Assembly (NCBI GenBank): GCA_012396115.1
Contig: JAAXOU010000014.1
Coordinates: 1-38,460, forward strand
DNA length: 38,460 nt
Direction: 5' to 3'
Source of the DNA: Streptomyces somaliensis DSM 40738
Lineage (GTDB): Bacteria > Actinomycetota > Actinomycetes > Streptomycetales > Streptomycetaceae
Part shown: in pieces, positions 25,656 through 33,490 of the stretch
Layout: the number at the start of each line of letters is the position of its first letter
How positions within the stretch are numbered: the first letter of the stretch is position 1
Notes under the pieces: generated by a model
Seen by the model: only the letters and a program-made list of their open reading frames with translations
Told to the model about the DNA's origin: nothing
Databases searched by the model: none
Translations under genes and position numbers: made by a program

Positions 25656-27009
25656 TCAGAGGCGGACAGGGGTGGGCGGGTCGGCTCCGTGCCGGAGGGT
25701 CGGCCGTGCGGCCCGGGACCCCCGGAGCACGGGAGTGGCGGCACGCTCGGTGCTCCGGCCGCCGGGGCGGCGGCAGATGATCAGCACCAAGGGGTAGGCG
25801 CAGTAGCCGAAACGGGTCGCGGGAGCGAGACAGAAGGCGGCGGAGAGGCCGAGGGCGAGCCGTGCGGCCGCGGCCGAGGCGGTGAGCGGTGGACGGACGA
25901 CGAGGGAAGCGGCCATCGTCAGCGCGGCTGCCCCGAGAGCCGCCACGGCGACCGTTCCGTCCGGGAACGGGGCGAGCAGACGACCCGGCAGAGGACTGTC
26001 CGCGGGCGACGGGACGTCCGTCATGCCGAGCGGGAAGAGGACCGTGCGCCGGGCGAGCCCCCGTCCCGTCGGCGATCGCCACGGGCAGCGTCCCCGCGGT
26101 CGCGATGACCGCCGTCACCACCGAGCAGCGCAGAGCGGCCCTCGTCCCGTCGCGTGTCCCGGAGCCGTCCGGTGGGGCGTCCGCACCGGGCGACGAGGCG
26201 CGTCGCCGGTGTACCGCGTTCGCGGCGAGCAGGGCGACGGCGACGGGCACCGCGGGCCAGGCGGTCCACTTCAGCACGGCGGCGGGTCCCGGGAACACCC
26301 CGGCACGCCCGGCCCGTGCCCGTCCCGCGTGGGCCAGTCCCAGGCACATCAGCCCGACCACCGGGAGGTCGACGCCTCCGGCGGTCAGCGGCAGGCCGAC
26401 CACCGGACAGGCGAGCAGCCCGAGGAGGACCGGTACCGAGCCGGCCGGGCGGCCGGGAAGCCCCCGTTCCCCCTCCGGGCCACCCCGCCCCGGCGTCCGC
26501 GTCCCACGGAGCGCGGCCGGCACCGCGGCGACGAAGCCGGCGGTGAACCACCACCGCGCGTCCGTCCACTCCCCCTCGCCGAAGAACGCGCGGGGCAGCC
26601 CGAAGACCACCATGCCGGGCAGGTACGGGTTGTACTCGGACAACTGGTCGGGCGCCGGGAAGCAGGGGGCGCCGGTGCGCAGCAGCAGCGCGGCCGCGTC
26701 CTCCACGACACGCACCTCGGACTGGGTGCGGGCGGTGCCGAGCAGCAGGAGCGGGACCACCGTCGCCCCGAGGGCGGCCACGGCACCCGGCAGCCACCGC
26801 GGGCGGTGCGGGCGGTACGCGGCCAGCAGCGCGGCGATCCCGTAACCGACGGCTGCAACCGTGCCCCAGACGCGGTGCGTGGGCAACGCCGTCAGCACGG
26901 CGAGCAGCACCGCGTGGACCGCGTGGACCGCGTACAGGCCCCAGCCGGCGACCCGAAGCCGGCCGACGGACCGGCGCCGCGCACGGCGAGCCGTCCACTG
27001 CCGGAGCAT
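25656..27009 (-). pseudogene. Polytopic glycosyltransferase-87-like membrane protein, frameshifted in this sequence
   Basis: AAGGAGG precedes the ATG well. The product has many hydrophobic helices and, early on, EYNPYLPGMVVFGLPR, like actinobacterial GT-C (GT87/DUF2029) polyprenyl-phosphate-mannose-dependent enzymes. The frame is good to VAIADGTG, then turns to Arg/Pro-rich nonsense running on into the methyltransferase gene. Removing one C from the run at 26058-26062 restores GLARRTVLFPLGMTDVPSPADSP and then further membrane helices, with a stop at 25656, 14 nt before the next gene. The corrected length is about 450 residues. A one-base change in a homopolymer suggests a sequencing error, though a real lesion is possible. 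Confidence 0.75.
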
Positions 27010-27180
27010 CGCGTCCTCCTTCCGTCGGGTCGGGCCGGGTTACGACGGTAGGGAGGCGTCGGTTTCCCCGCGTCAAACGGTGATCCGAATCCCGGCGTCA
27101 ACCCGCGGTTCGACTCCCGCGGGCCGGATCAACCCGCGCACCGACGCGACGAACGCGCGCACTGCCCGACAATCGGCCGC
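27010..27180. promoter_or_regulatory. Divergent promoter region with repeated TTGAC elements
   Basis: On the minus strand TTGACG occurs at 27078-27073 and 27101-27096, with TTGATC near 27132; all sit in similar GGGTTGA or GTTTGAC contexts. They could be -35 boxes for the glycosyltransferase operon or operator half-sites. On the plus strand GACAAT at 27168-27173 lies 7 nt before the histidine kinase ATG, which has no ribosome site, suggesting a leaderless start there. Confidence 0.35.
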
Positions 27181-28497
27181 ATGGACGACGAGCGTTGCCG
27201 CTTGCCGGCGAAGGCGCCGGCGGTGTCTCCCCCCGGTGACGGCGGACGTTCCCGGCCGGCGGTCCGACGGGTCCTCGGCGGGCCCGTCGGCCCGTGGACC
27301 ACGGCGGCAGCGTTGTCCTGCACGGCCGTGGCGGAGGTGCTTCGGATGCGTCCGGACTCCTTCCTGGTGCCGCTGACCGCCCTGTTCGCCACCGTGTGCT
27401 CGGCGTGGCACCACTCCCGGCCGGTGCTCGCCCGGGTGTCGGTGGCGGGCGCGCTGCTCAACTTCCTGGCCTGGCCGCAGATGCCGGTGTCGGTCGCCCT
27501 GGCGGGACTGCTGGCGTTCTACGCGCTCTCCCGCAACCGGACGCACCACCCGGTCACGCTGGTCGTCTGCGGAACGATCGGTGTGACATTGGTGCATATG
27601 GGTCAGATAAAGGCAGGGGTCCACGACCTGACCGGACTGCCGCTGGAGCACACGCGCGAGGTGCTGCCGTACCTCGCCGACCCCTGCGTGGTGGCCGTGG
27701 CGATCGTGGCGGCCGTCAGCGCCGGGGACGCGGTGCGCAGCAGGGAGGAGATGCGCCGCGAGCGCCTGGCGGCGGAGGCGCGGTGGGCGGCCGTGGGGCG
27801 GCAGCGGGCCGTGGAGGCCGAACGCGCCCGCATCACACGGGAGTTGCACGACGTCGCGGCTCATTCGGTGTCGCTGATCGCGGTACAGGCGGAGACCGCG
27901 ACCTACACGATCGCGGACCTCGGGCCGGAGGGCCGGAAGAACCTCCAGCAGATCGCGGAATCGGCGCGCACCGCACTGTGGGAACTGCGGCAGATCCTCG
28001 ACGTGCTGCGCGACCGGACCGGCGAGCGCGCCTCGACCTCGCCGCAGCCCACCCTGGAACGACTGGACGAGCTGATCGAGCAGCACCGGGCGGCCGGGGG
28101 CGAGGTGACGCTGCGCCGGACCGGTGGTCCGGAACCGGTGCCCGCCGCCGTGGCCCTCGCCGCCTTCCGCATCGTGCAGGAGGCGCTGACCAATGTGCGC
28201 AAGCACGCCCGGGGCGCTCGGACCGTCGTCGAGATCGGCCGCCACCCGGACCGGATCACCGTACGGATCGAGGACGACGGAGCAGACGGCGCGGGGGAGC
28301 CCGAACCTGGTGGACGGGCGCCGCGGAGCCCGGCCACCGGTGACGGCGCCGGCCATGGACTCGGGGGCATGTTCGAGCGAGCGGCGCTGCTCAACGGCCG
28401 CCTTTCGGCCGATCCTCGGCCGTCGGGCGGATTCGTCGTCGACGCCGTCCTGCCCGTGGGGCAGACTCGGGCACCTGACAACCGTTCAGGAACCTGA
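27181..28497 (+). CDS. NarL-family sensor histidine kinase
   Basis: The 438-residue protein has four or five hydrophobic helices (about 38-180) with little extracellular sequence, then a HisKA_3 dimerisation domain with the phospho-acceptor His223 in ITRELHDVAAHSVSLIAVQAE's core (ELHDVAAH). The ATPase domain has the N box EALTNVRKHA and a GHGLGGMFERAALL G box. Such intramembrane-sensing kinases often respond to cell-envelope stress or membrane-active compounds. It pairs with the response regulator 17 nt downstream and is divergent from the glycosylation operon, which may be its target. The signal is unknown. Confidence 0.88.
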   Translation: MDDERCRLPAKAPAVSPPGDGGRSRPAVRRVLGGPVGPWTTAAALSCTAVAEVLRMRPDSFLVPLTALFATVCSAWHHSRPVLARVSVAGALLNFLAWPQMPVSVALAGLLAFYALSRNRTHHPVTLVVCGTIGVTLVHMGQIKAGVHDLTGLPLEHTREVLPYLADPCVVAVAIVAAVSAGDAVRSREEMRRERLAAEARWAAVGRQRAVEAERARITRELHDVAAHSVSLIAVQAETATYTIADLGPEGRKNLQQIAESARTALWELRQILDVLRDRTGERASTSPQPTLERLDELIEQHRAAGGEVTLRRTGGPEPVPAAVALAAFRIVQEALTNVRKHARGARTVVEIGRHPDRITVRIEDDGADGAGEPEPGGRAPRSPATGDGAGHGLGGMFERAALLNGRLSADPRPSGGFVVDAVLPVGQTRAPDNRSGT

Positions 28498-28514
28498 GAG
28501 GGGGTGGCCACCGG

Positions 28515-29219
28515 ATGATCCGGGTGCTGGTGGCGGACGACCAGGCGGTGGTCCGCACCGGCTTCGCGAACCTGCTGGCCACGCAGGACGGCATCGAGGT
28601 GGTGGGGGAGGCCGAGAACGGTCTGGAAGCGGTGCGCATGACCCGTAAAACCCACCCCGACGTGGTGCTCCTGGACGTGCGCATGCCGATCATGGACGGC
28701 ATAGAGGCCGCCCGCCGCATGCTCGACCCGGAGTGCCGGGGACCGGGTGGAGGAACCGAAGCCCGGGTCCACCGGCCGAAGGTGCTCATGCTGACCACTT
28801 TCGCCCTCGACGAGTACATCTACGAGGCACTGGCCGTCGGCGCCAGCGGCTTCCTGCTGAAGGACACGACGTTTCCCGGTCTGCTGAACGCCGTCCACGT
28901 GGTGGCGCGCGGGGAGGCGCTGCTGTCCCCTTCCGTGACCAAGCGCCTCATCACGGAGTTCGCCCACCTGCGTTCCCCCACCAGACCGATACCGTCACTG
29001 GAGAACCTCACCGCCAGGGAGACCGAGGTCCTCACGCTCATCGCACGCGGGCTGACCAACGCGGAGATCTCGACCCGCCTGCGGATCAGCGACCACACCG
29101 TGAAGACCCACATCAACCGCCTGTTCGCCAAGCTCGACCTGCGCGGCCGGGCCCAAGCGGTGATCCTCGCGTACGAGCTGGGGCTGGTCTCCCCGAAGAA
29201 CGGCGGACCCGCACGCTGA
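28515..29219 (+). CDS. NarL/LuxR-type response regulator
   Basis: The 234-residue partner of the upstream kinase. The receiver domain has Asp9 and Asp10 (ADDQ), the phospho-acceptor Asp54 (LLLDVRMP), Thr in MLTTFA and Lys in FLLKDTT. It contains a 14-residue Gly/Arg-rich insertion after RRMLDPE (about residues 72-86), longer than usual for the family, between helix 3 and strand 4. The C-terminal LuxR-type helix-turn-helix runs from LTARETEVLTLIARGLTNAE to the recognition helix near DHTVKTHINRLFAKL. A purine-rich GAGAGGGGG precedes the ATG. It would bind DNA upstream of its own operon and perhaps the divergent glycosyltransferase operon. Confidence 0.9.
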   Translation: MIRVLVADDQAVVRTGFANLLATQDGIEVVGEAENGLEAVRMTRKTHPDVVLLDVRMPIMDGIEAARRMLDPECRGPGGGTEARVHRPKVLMLTTFALDEYIYEALAVGASGFLLKDTTFPGLLNAVHVVARGEALLSPSVTKRLITEFAHLRSPTRPIPSLENLTARETEVLTLIARGLTNAEISTRLRISDHTVKTHINRLFAKLDLRGRAQAVILAYELGLVSPKNGGPAR

Positions 29220-29446
29220 GGACGCGCCCCTCCCCGCCACTCCCGTGGCACGGGCCGCTCCGGTACGTTCCGTACGACGACCACGTAGCCCGTCTCCCCG
29301 CCGCTCGACACCGCCGCCGGCGGCGCGCCCGCCCACCCGCCGGCCGGCGGACGGAAACCGACGGGGCGGACGGCGCCGTGTCCCTTCCGCTCGCCCACGG
29401 GCAACGAACGGATGGGCTTCCCGGCGCCTCGGCCGGACTCGGTTCC

Positions 29447-29472
29447 CGCAGCCGCCTCAAGAGGCGGCTGCG
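29447..29472. repeat. Perfect 26-bp palindromic hairpin
   Basis: CGCAGCCGCCTC, AA, GAGGCGGCTGCG: two perfect 12-base arms with a 2-nt spacer. It lies 227 bp after the response regulator stop and just before the ribosome site of a truncated small gene. It could be a terminator or a mobile-element end marking the edge of the decayed island. The rest of 29220-29495 holds nothing I can identify. Confidence 0.7.
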
Positions 29473-29480
29473 CCTCGTGG

Positions 29481-29619
29481 TCTCCGGGAGGTGCGATGAG
29501 CTTGCCCGCGGTACTGGATGAAGCCGTGGCGGCTTTCAAGGCCCCTCTGCGGGGAGAGGATCGGGCGCAGGGCTGGACCGATGGCCTCCGGCGGGAAGTA
29601 CAGGAGGAGATCCCGATCA
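29481..29619 (+). repeat. 139-bp direct repeat, left copy
   Basis: This stretch aligns without gaps to 31966-32104 with about 30 mismatches in 139 (near 78% identity). It includes the ribosome site GGGAG, the start codon at the same offset and the first 41 codons of a small gene. The copies diverge abruptly after GATCA, which marks a recombination or deletion junction in the left copy. Confidence 0.85.
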
Positions 29620-29624
29620 GATGA
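29496..29624 (+). pseudogene. Truncated paralogue of the small protein encoded at 31981
   Basis: It begins MSLPAVLDEAVAAFKAPL and stops after 42 codons at EEIPIR, where the 93-residue paralogue at 31981 continues with NRSVLRRHG. The stop appears only after the point where homology ends, so the 3' half was lost and the break now joins the remnant of a CBS-domain gene. A short product could still be made, as the ribosome site is intact. Confidence 0.65.
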
Positions 29625-30515
29625 ATCCGGGGAAGCCGTCGGCGTGTTCCCGCAGGCGGCGATGCGGGCGCACGGCCTGCCCTGTGCCCGCGGGGTCGTC
29701 TCGATCACGCCGGACGTGCCGCTGTCCGCGGCGATCGGCGGAACGGCGGAGCACGGATACTCGCGGCTTCCCGCGATCGGCTCGTCGGGAACCCTGCACG
29801 GGGTCGTCACCCGGGTGTCGATCGCCCACATGCACGCGACCGGGCGTGAGGCGTGTCTGGCCGACGCGATCAGCACGGAGTACGAGATCGTCGACGCCTC
29901 GGCCCATCTGCTGCCGCTCGTGCCGACGATCCGCTCGCACGAGTTCGTCCTCGTCCGAGCCGCGGACGGGCAAGTGATCGGCATTGTCACCTCCGCCGGC
30001 CTCGCTGGCGAGTTCGGCACCGTGGCCCGGCCCTTCTTCACCGTGGCCCGGCCCTTCTCCACGCTGGGCGGGATCGGGTGACGACTGCGGCGCTGCCCGG
30101 GACGTGTCTACGACGAGGCCGACGTCCAGAAGGTGCACAAGAAGACCTCGGCCGATGAGATGCTGTCCAGCGAGTACATCCGCCTCCTGAGCGATGAGGA
30201 ACGCTGGGCGGACTCGGCTGGCCTCTCGTCGGCAAGGATCACTTCATCGGACTGCTCAAGCGCGTGAAGGGCGTCCGTAATACGGCCATGCACTTCAACG
30301 CGCCGTCACTCGGGGCCGGACGACTCAACCTGCTCGACAGCTGCGCTTCGATGCCGCGCCTGCATGACCCCGACTACAGGGGCGACCAGCACGGACTGAA
30401 CCACAGAAGGCGCGATGCGGTCCTCACCGGCTGCCCTGACGTGGATGCACGGAGCGTGGGCACCCCATCTCGACCTCCACCTTCACCTCGACAGGGCGGA
30501 GTGGTCAGATCTTGA
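29622..30515 (+). pseudogene. Degraded CBS-domain protein with HEPN-like C-terminus
   Basis: No start is left: the reading frame begins within CBS-type sequence. ITPDVPLSAAI, GYSRLPAIGSSGTLHGVVT and FVLVRAADGQVIGIVTSAGLAGEFG are the two CBS repeats. An in-frame TGA at 30079 (GGIG-stop-RLRRCPGRVYDE) interrupts it, as if CGA had become TGA. The same frame continues to DEERW, then a frameshift near 30210 leads to LGWPLVGKDHFIGLLKRVKGVRNTAMHFNAP. RNTAMH fits the Rx4H motif of HEPN ribonuclease-type domains. A truncation, a nonsense codon, a frameshift and a 21-bp tandem duplication together show true decay. The end after about 30370 is uncertain. The HEPN call is my inference. Confidence 0.6.
30019..30060 (+). 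repeat. 21-bp tandem duplication
   Basis: ACCGTGGCCCGGCCCTTC followed by TTC or TCC is repeated in tandem. The encoded FGTVARPFFTVARPFSTL has one TVARPF more than the CBS family pattern FGT-ARPF, so the copy looks like a recent duplication in the pseudogene. Confidence 0.8.
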
Positions 30516-30918
30516 TGACGGTGGCGCGTCCGCCGCACAGGGCGATGAGGTCCTCGTGGTCGGAGGTGAGGATCGTGGCCGGCCCCGGCGCGGCGAGGGC
30601 GGTGGCGGCGAGCATGGCGTCGATGGCGTGCTTGTGGCCGTGCAGGCCGACGTCGGCGAGGAGTGCGGCGGCGTGGCGGGCGATCGGTTCGGTGATCGGC
30701 TCCACGACGAGGCGGGAGAGCGTCCACTCCAGGGCCGGGCGGTTGATGCGGGGGTGGACCACTTCGACGAGGGTGGCTGCCGAGGTGATCACGCGGAGGT
30801 CGTCGGCTCGGGCCAGAGCGAACCAGTGGGTGACCGTGCGGTCGCGCAGGACGGCCTTGGCCAGTCCTTCACTGTCGAGGACGAGAGTGCCGCCGGGGAC
30901 CGCAGGGGGGCGGGTCAC
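30505..30918 (-). CDS. PIN-domain toxin, VapC-like
   Basis: The 137-residue product has the four acidic positions of PIN ribonucleases: Asp15 in TLVLDSEGLAKAV, Glu in TLVEVVHPRI, Asp in HAIDAMLAATAL and Asp in ILTSDHEDLIAL. Its GTG start overlaps the stop of the upstream antitoxin gene (GTGA), the usual toxin-antitoxin coupling. PIN toxins cleave tRNA or rRNA. The gene lies in a decayed island, convergent with the CBS pseudogene, but appears intact. Confidence 0.85.
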   Translation of the reverse strand: MTRPPAVPGGTLVLDSEGLAKAVLRDRTVTHWFALARADDLRVITSAATLVEVVHPRINRPALEWTLSRLVVEPITEPIARHAAALLADVGLHGHKHAIDAMLAATALAAPGPATILTSDHEDLIALCGGRATVIKI

Positions 30919-31187
30919 GCCGCGCTCGTCCCGTGCTGTGCCTGCTCGCGTCGCGCTTGGGCGAGCCGGTCGCGCAGGGACTGGATCTCCTCGTCCGTGA
31001 CGGGCCCGTGCTCGGCCTCGGCGACGGTGATCAGTTCGTTGAGGTTGTCGCGTTCGATCTGGCGGGCGACGGCTGCGGCCACGTAGGCGGACAGGCCGGA
31101 GGGGCCGCTGCGGGCCTTGGCGGCTTCGGCGATGTCGCGCGGCATGGTGATCGAGTACTTGCCGGTGGGCTCACTCATGCTACTCAT
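30915..31187 (-). CDS. VapB-like antitoxin
   Basis: The 90-residue product begins MSSMSEPTGKYSITMPRDIAEAAKAR; the KYSITMPRDIAE strand followed by two helices (SGLSAYVAAAVARQIERD) fits a ribbon-helix-helix DNA-binding antitoxin. The acidic and helical C-terminal half (about 48-90) would cap the PIN toxin. ATG at 31187 or the in-frame ATG at 31178 are both possible; AGGTAGG is just upstream. By family analogy the complex would repress its own promoter, within about 100 bp above 31187. Confidence 0.8.
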   Translation of the reverse strand: MSSMSEPTGKYSITMPRDIAEAAKARSGPSGLSAYVAAAVARQIERDNLNELITVAEAEHGPVTDEEIQSLRDRLAQARREQAQHGTSAA

Positions 31188-31980
31188 CCTACCTGCCATC
31201 CCCCCGCTCTCGGGGTCTTCCCGGCCGGCATGGCTGCCGTGGGCGAGGCGTCGACCTGGAGACAGGCGGCGGCCGCCGTGCGGAATTCGGCAGGTGGATA
31301 CGAGGTGCCCCCCAAGGGGGCGGGGGGCGAGGGCGGCGGTCACCACGCAGCCCCGCCGAGGGCGCGTGGCGAGGGACGGGACGGACACCAGAGCGGTGGC
31401 CGACGAACCCGGGGCCTCGTCTGGTCCGGGCTGTCGGGAAAGCCGCCACCGAGGACTTCGGCCGGGCGGGGTGGGGGCGCGGTTCGGCCTCCACCAGTTG
31501 GTACGCCTTCGCGCTCGAATGCCGGCGGGCGCGCCGGGGGCGGCTTGGCCCTCGCCGGCAGGTGCATCGAAGCGCCTCTGGACGAGTACGACTGAGGAGC
31601 CGTCACACTCCTCGCGGCGAACCGAGCGCACCACGCGGCCCCAGCGTCCCACGTATGTCCCGTGCGAGTCGGTTTCCAGGGGCGGACAGGCGTCGTCTCG
31701 TAGACGTGTCGCGATAGAAGCGCCGGCCGGGTGCGGCGGGCGTGCGGAGGGCGGTCAGCGCAGCGGCCACACGAGCCGTGTGCCCTTTCCCGCAGAGGCG
31801 CCCCGAACATGCCGACGGCCCGCAGCAGACCGCCAACCGCAGGATCGAGGAGCCGTTGCGCGAGTACGAGTGATTCCGTGCGGCGTTAGGCTTCGAGCCC
31901 TCGGACTCGTCCGGGGGCTCTCGCCGTTCGAGGGTTGTCGGGAACCGGTGCGGTGCACCTTGTGATCTCCGGGAGACGCC
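31188..31980. other. 793-bp stretch, no intact gene supported
   Basis: Open frames exist on both strands but none has consistent codon bias or a recognisable domain. Two similar plus-strand ends are visible, APLDEYD-stop at 31592 and EPLREYE-stop at 31873, which may be remnants of related genes. The right end supplies the ribosome site of the gene at 31981. I read it as decayed accessory DNA. Confidence 0.4.
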
Positions 31981-32104
31981 ATGGACTTGCTTGCGGTCCT
32001 CGACGAGGCGGTGGCGGCCTTCAAGGCCCCTTTGGACGAGGACGACCGGGCGCAGGGCTGGACCGATGATCTCCGAAGAGAGGTGCAGGAGGAGATTTCG
32101 ATCA
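31966..32104 (+). repeat. 139-bp direct repeat, right copy
   Basis: Gapless partner of 29481-29619, containing the translation start and 5' half of the intact small gene at 31981. The two copies bracket the VapBC pair and the CBS pseudogene. Confidence 0.85.
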
Positions 32105-32262
32105 ATCGCTCGGTGCTCCGTCGCCATGGGACGGGCATGGTGCGGTACCTGCGTCCGCGCTTCGGCGAGTGGATGGAACACGAGGGCGTGCGACCCGGAC
32201 GCCTCCGGGACCTGGTGGGCGAGGTGCAGCGGTCGCTCGTGGCGGCGCGGGCCGCAGGGTGA
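31981..32262 (+). CDS. Small helical protein of unknown function
   Basis: The 93-residue product starts MDLLAVLDEAVAAFKAPLDEDD, with GGGAG 6 nt before the ATG. It is acidic at the N-terminus, predicted all-helical, and has the central motif RRHGTGMVRYLRPRFGEWMEHEG. I do not recognise the family. A truncated paralogue lies 2.5 kb to the left. It is the last gene before tRNA-Arg and probably belongs to the accessory island. Confidence 0.6.
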   Translation: MDLLAVLDEAVAAFKAPLDEDDRAQGWTDDLRREVQEEISINRSVLRRHGTGMVRYLRPRFGEWMEHEGVRPGRLRDLVGEVQRSLVAARAAG

Positions 32263-32367
32263 GGAGCGCCCGCTGACCTGGCGGACGCCCCGGAACCGTG
32301 CGCACACCCCGTCCACGGGCCTGATGTGCGTCCGCTCCGGACGACGCATGCCGCCCGCACATACGCG

Positions 32368-32408
32368 AAGACCCCGGCCTCAGCGTTTCCGCTGGTGACG
32401 GGGTCTTT
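32368..32408 (-). terminator. Terminator of tRNA-Arg
   Basis: Arms AAGACCCCG and CGGGGTCTT pair over 9 bp, with an inner 5-bp CAGCG/CGCTG stem across a 5-nt internal loop and a TTTC loop. It sits 18 nt beyond the tRNA 3' end, the usual place and form of Streptomyces tRNA terminators. Confidence 0.75.
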
Positions 32409-32425
32409 AGGCACCTCATGCAGGG

Positions 32426-32497
32426 TGCCCCCGGCAGGATTCGAACCTGCGCACACGGCTCCGGAGGCCGTTGCTCTATCCCCTGAGCTACGGGGGC
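32426..32497 (-). tRNA. tRNA-Arg (anticodon CCG)
   Basis: The cloverleaf is complete: acceptor GCCCCCG/CGGGGGC, D stem GCTC/GAGC with loop AGGGGATA, anticodon stem ACGGC/GCCGT with loop CTCCGGA (anticodon CCG), variable GTGC, T stem GCAGG/CCTGC with loop TTCGAAT, discriminator A. CCA is not encoded. It reads CGG, a common arginine codon here. tRNA-Arg genes are frequent integration sites, and the decayed island abuts its 3' side. Confidence 0.96.
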
Positions 32498-32642
32498 GTC
32501 CGCCGTGCTTCGCGGCGACGGGTAGAACCCTACCAGCTCCTGAAGGGTGCCCGTGAACAGGTATTTCGGGCGGCCGGGCGGTGGCGGGTCCCCCGTGGGG
32601 AGGCGAAGTGGCGAAAAGCCGGACGCGGGGGCGGGGCGGGAC

Positions 32643-32648
32643 CTACTC
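32643..32648 (+). promoter_or_regulatory. -10 element of probable leaderless promoter
   Basis: TACTCT, 7 nt before the GTG at 32656, with CGGACG 17 nt upstream as a weak -35. No ribosome site precedes the GTG, so a leaderless transcript is likely and supports this start over the GTG at 32581. Confidence 0.4.
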
Positions 32649-32655
32649 TCGAGTT

Positions 32656-33078
32656 GTGTCAGGCGTCTCCGGTCGGGTGCTGGTTGTGGACGACAACCGG
32701 GTCATCCGGCAGCTGATCAGGGTCAACCTCGAGCTGGAGGGCTTCGAGGTCGTGACCGCGGTCGACGGTGCCGAGTGCCTGGAGGTCGTCCACCGCTTCC
32801 AGCCCCAGCTGGTCACCCTCGACGTGGTCATGCCGCGCCTGGACGGGCTGCGCACCGCCGCTCTGCTCCGTGCCGACGCGCGGACCCGGCACCTGCCGGT
32901 CGCGATCATCAGCGGGTGCGACGAGGGGGAGGTGGCGAGCGGCCTGGAGGTCGGCGTGGACGCCTTTCTCGCCAAGCCCTTCGAGCCGGCCGACCTGGTC
33001 CGGATGGTACGCGGACTCCTTCCGCCCCCGCTGGACGGCGGGCACGGCAACGGCCGGGCGGGCACGACCCGGGGCTGA
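32656..33078 (+). CDS. Single-domain response regulator
   Basis: The 140-residue product is a receiver domain only: Asp12 and Asp13 (VVDDNR), phospho-acceptor Asp56 (VTLDVVMP), Ser in IISGCD and Lys in FLAKPFEP. No output domain follows; the tail is Gly-rich and disordered. The start at GTG 32656 rests on a -10 box placed for leaderless transcription. Streptomyces carry such a gene just upstream of nrtL and lysA, next to tRNA-Arg. No kinase is encoded nearby, so it is an orphan that may work through protein-protein contact. Confidence 0.85.
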   Translation: MSGVSGRVLVVDDNRVIRQLIRVNLELEGFEVVTAVDGAECLEVVHRFQPQLVTLDVVMPRLDGLRTAALLRADARTRHLPVAIISGCDEGEVASGLEVGVDAFLAKPFEPADLVRMVRGLLPPPLDGGHGNGRAGTTRG

Positions 33079-33490
33079 GCCGGTTCGGGGGTCTCGATCG
33101 GGGGCGTACGAAGGGTGTTCGGGGGCCGGTGCGGTGCCCTGAGGTGAGCCGAGTGTCCCGGAGGAGCCGCCGGTGGTCCGAGAACCGAGGGCGCCCCGGA
33201 AGGCGCAGGCGGTCCGGGAGACGTGGCGCGGGCGGCGGTGACCGCCGGTGCCGTCCGCCAGGGGCAGCCGTGATGCCAGGGCCAGCCGTGACGGCCGGTG
33301 CCGTCCTCCGCACGTCGGACGCCCCCCGGTCCCGGCCGGACGACGGCGGCCCGTCCCGCCTCCGTCGACGTGCCCGCTCCTCGACTCCGTTCCGTGCGGC
33401 CGGGTCGGTTTCCGGCCGGTCGCGGCGTTTGCCGCCCGCATGCCGGAACCGGTTCGCCTTCCCTCCCCCCTCCTCGCCTACGCTTGTCCC
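33079..33490 (+). promoter_or_regulatory. Intergenic region with leaderless promoter for nrtL
   Basis: No gene is supported in these 412 bp. Imperfect direct repeats of GGGCAGCCGTGA type and a doubled CCGGTGCCGTCC (about 33243-33305) are visible. TACGCT at 33479-33484, 6 nt before the GTG at 33491, is a -10 candidate that would make the nrtL mRNA leaderless. Confidence 0.4.

Noticed and set aside
32426-32460. Second copy of the tRNA-Arg 3' end as an attachment site
   Set aside because: I looked for the T-loop and acceptor sequence to the left within the window and found none, so no att pair can be claimed.
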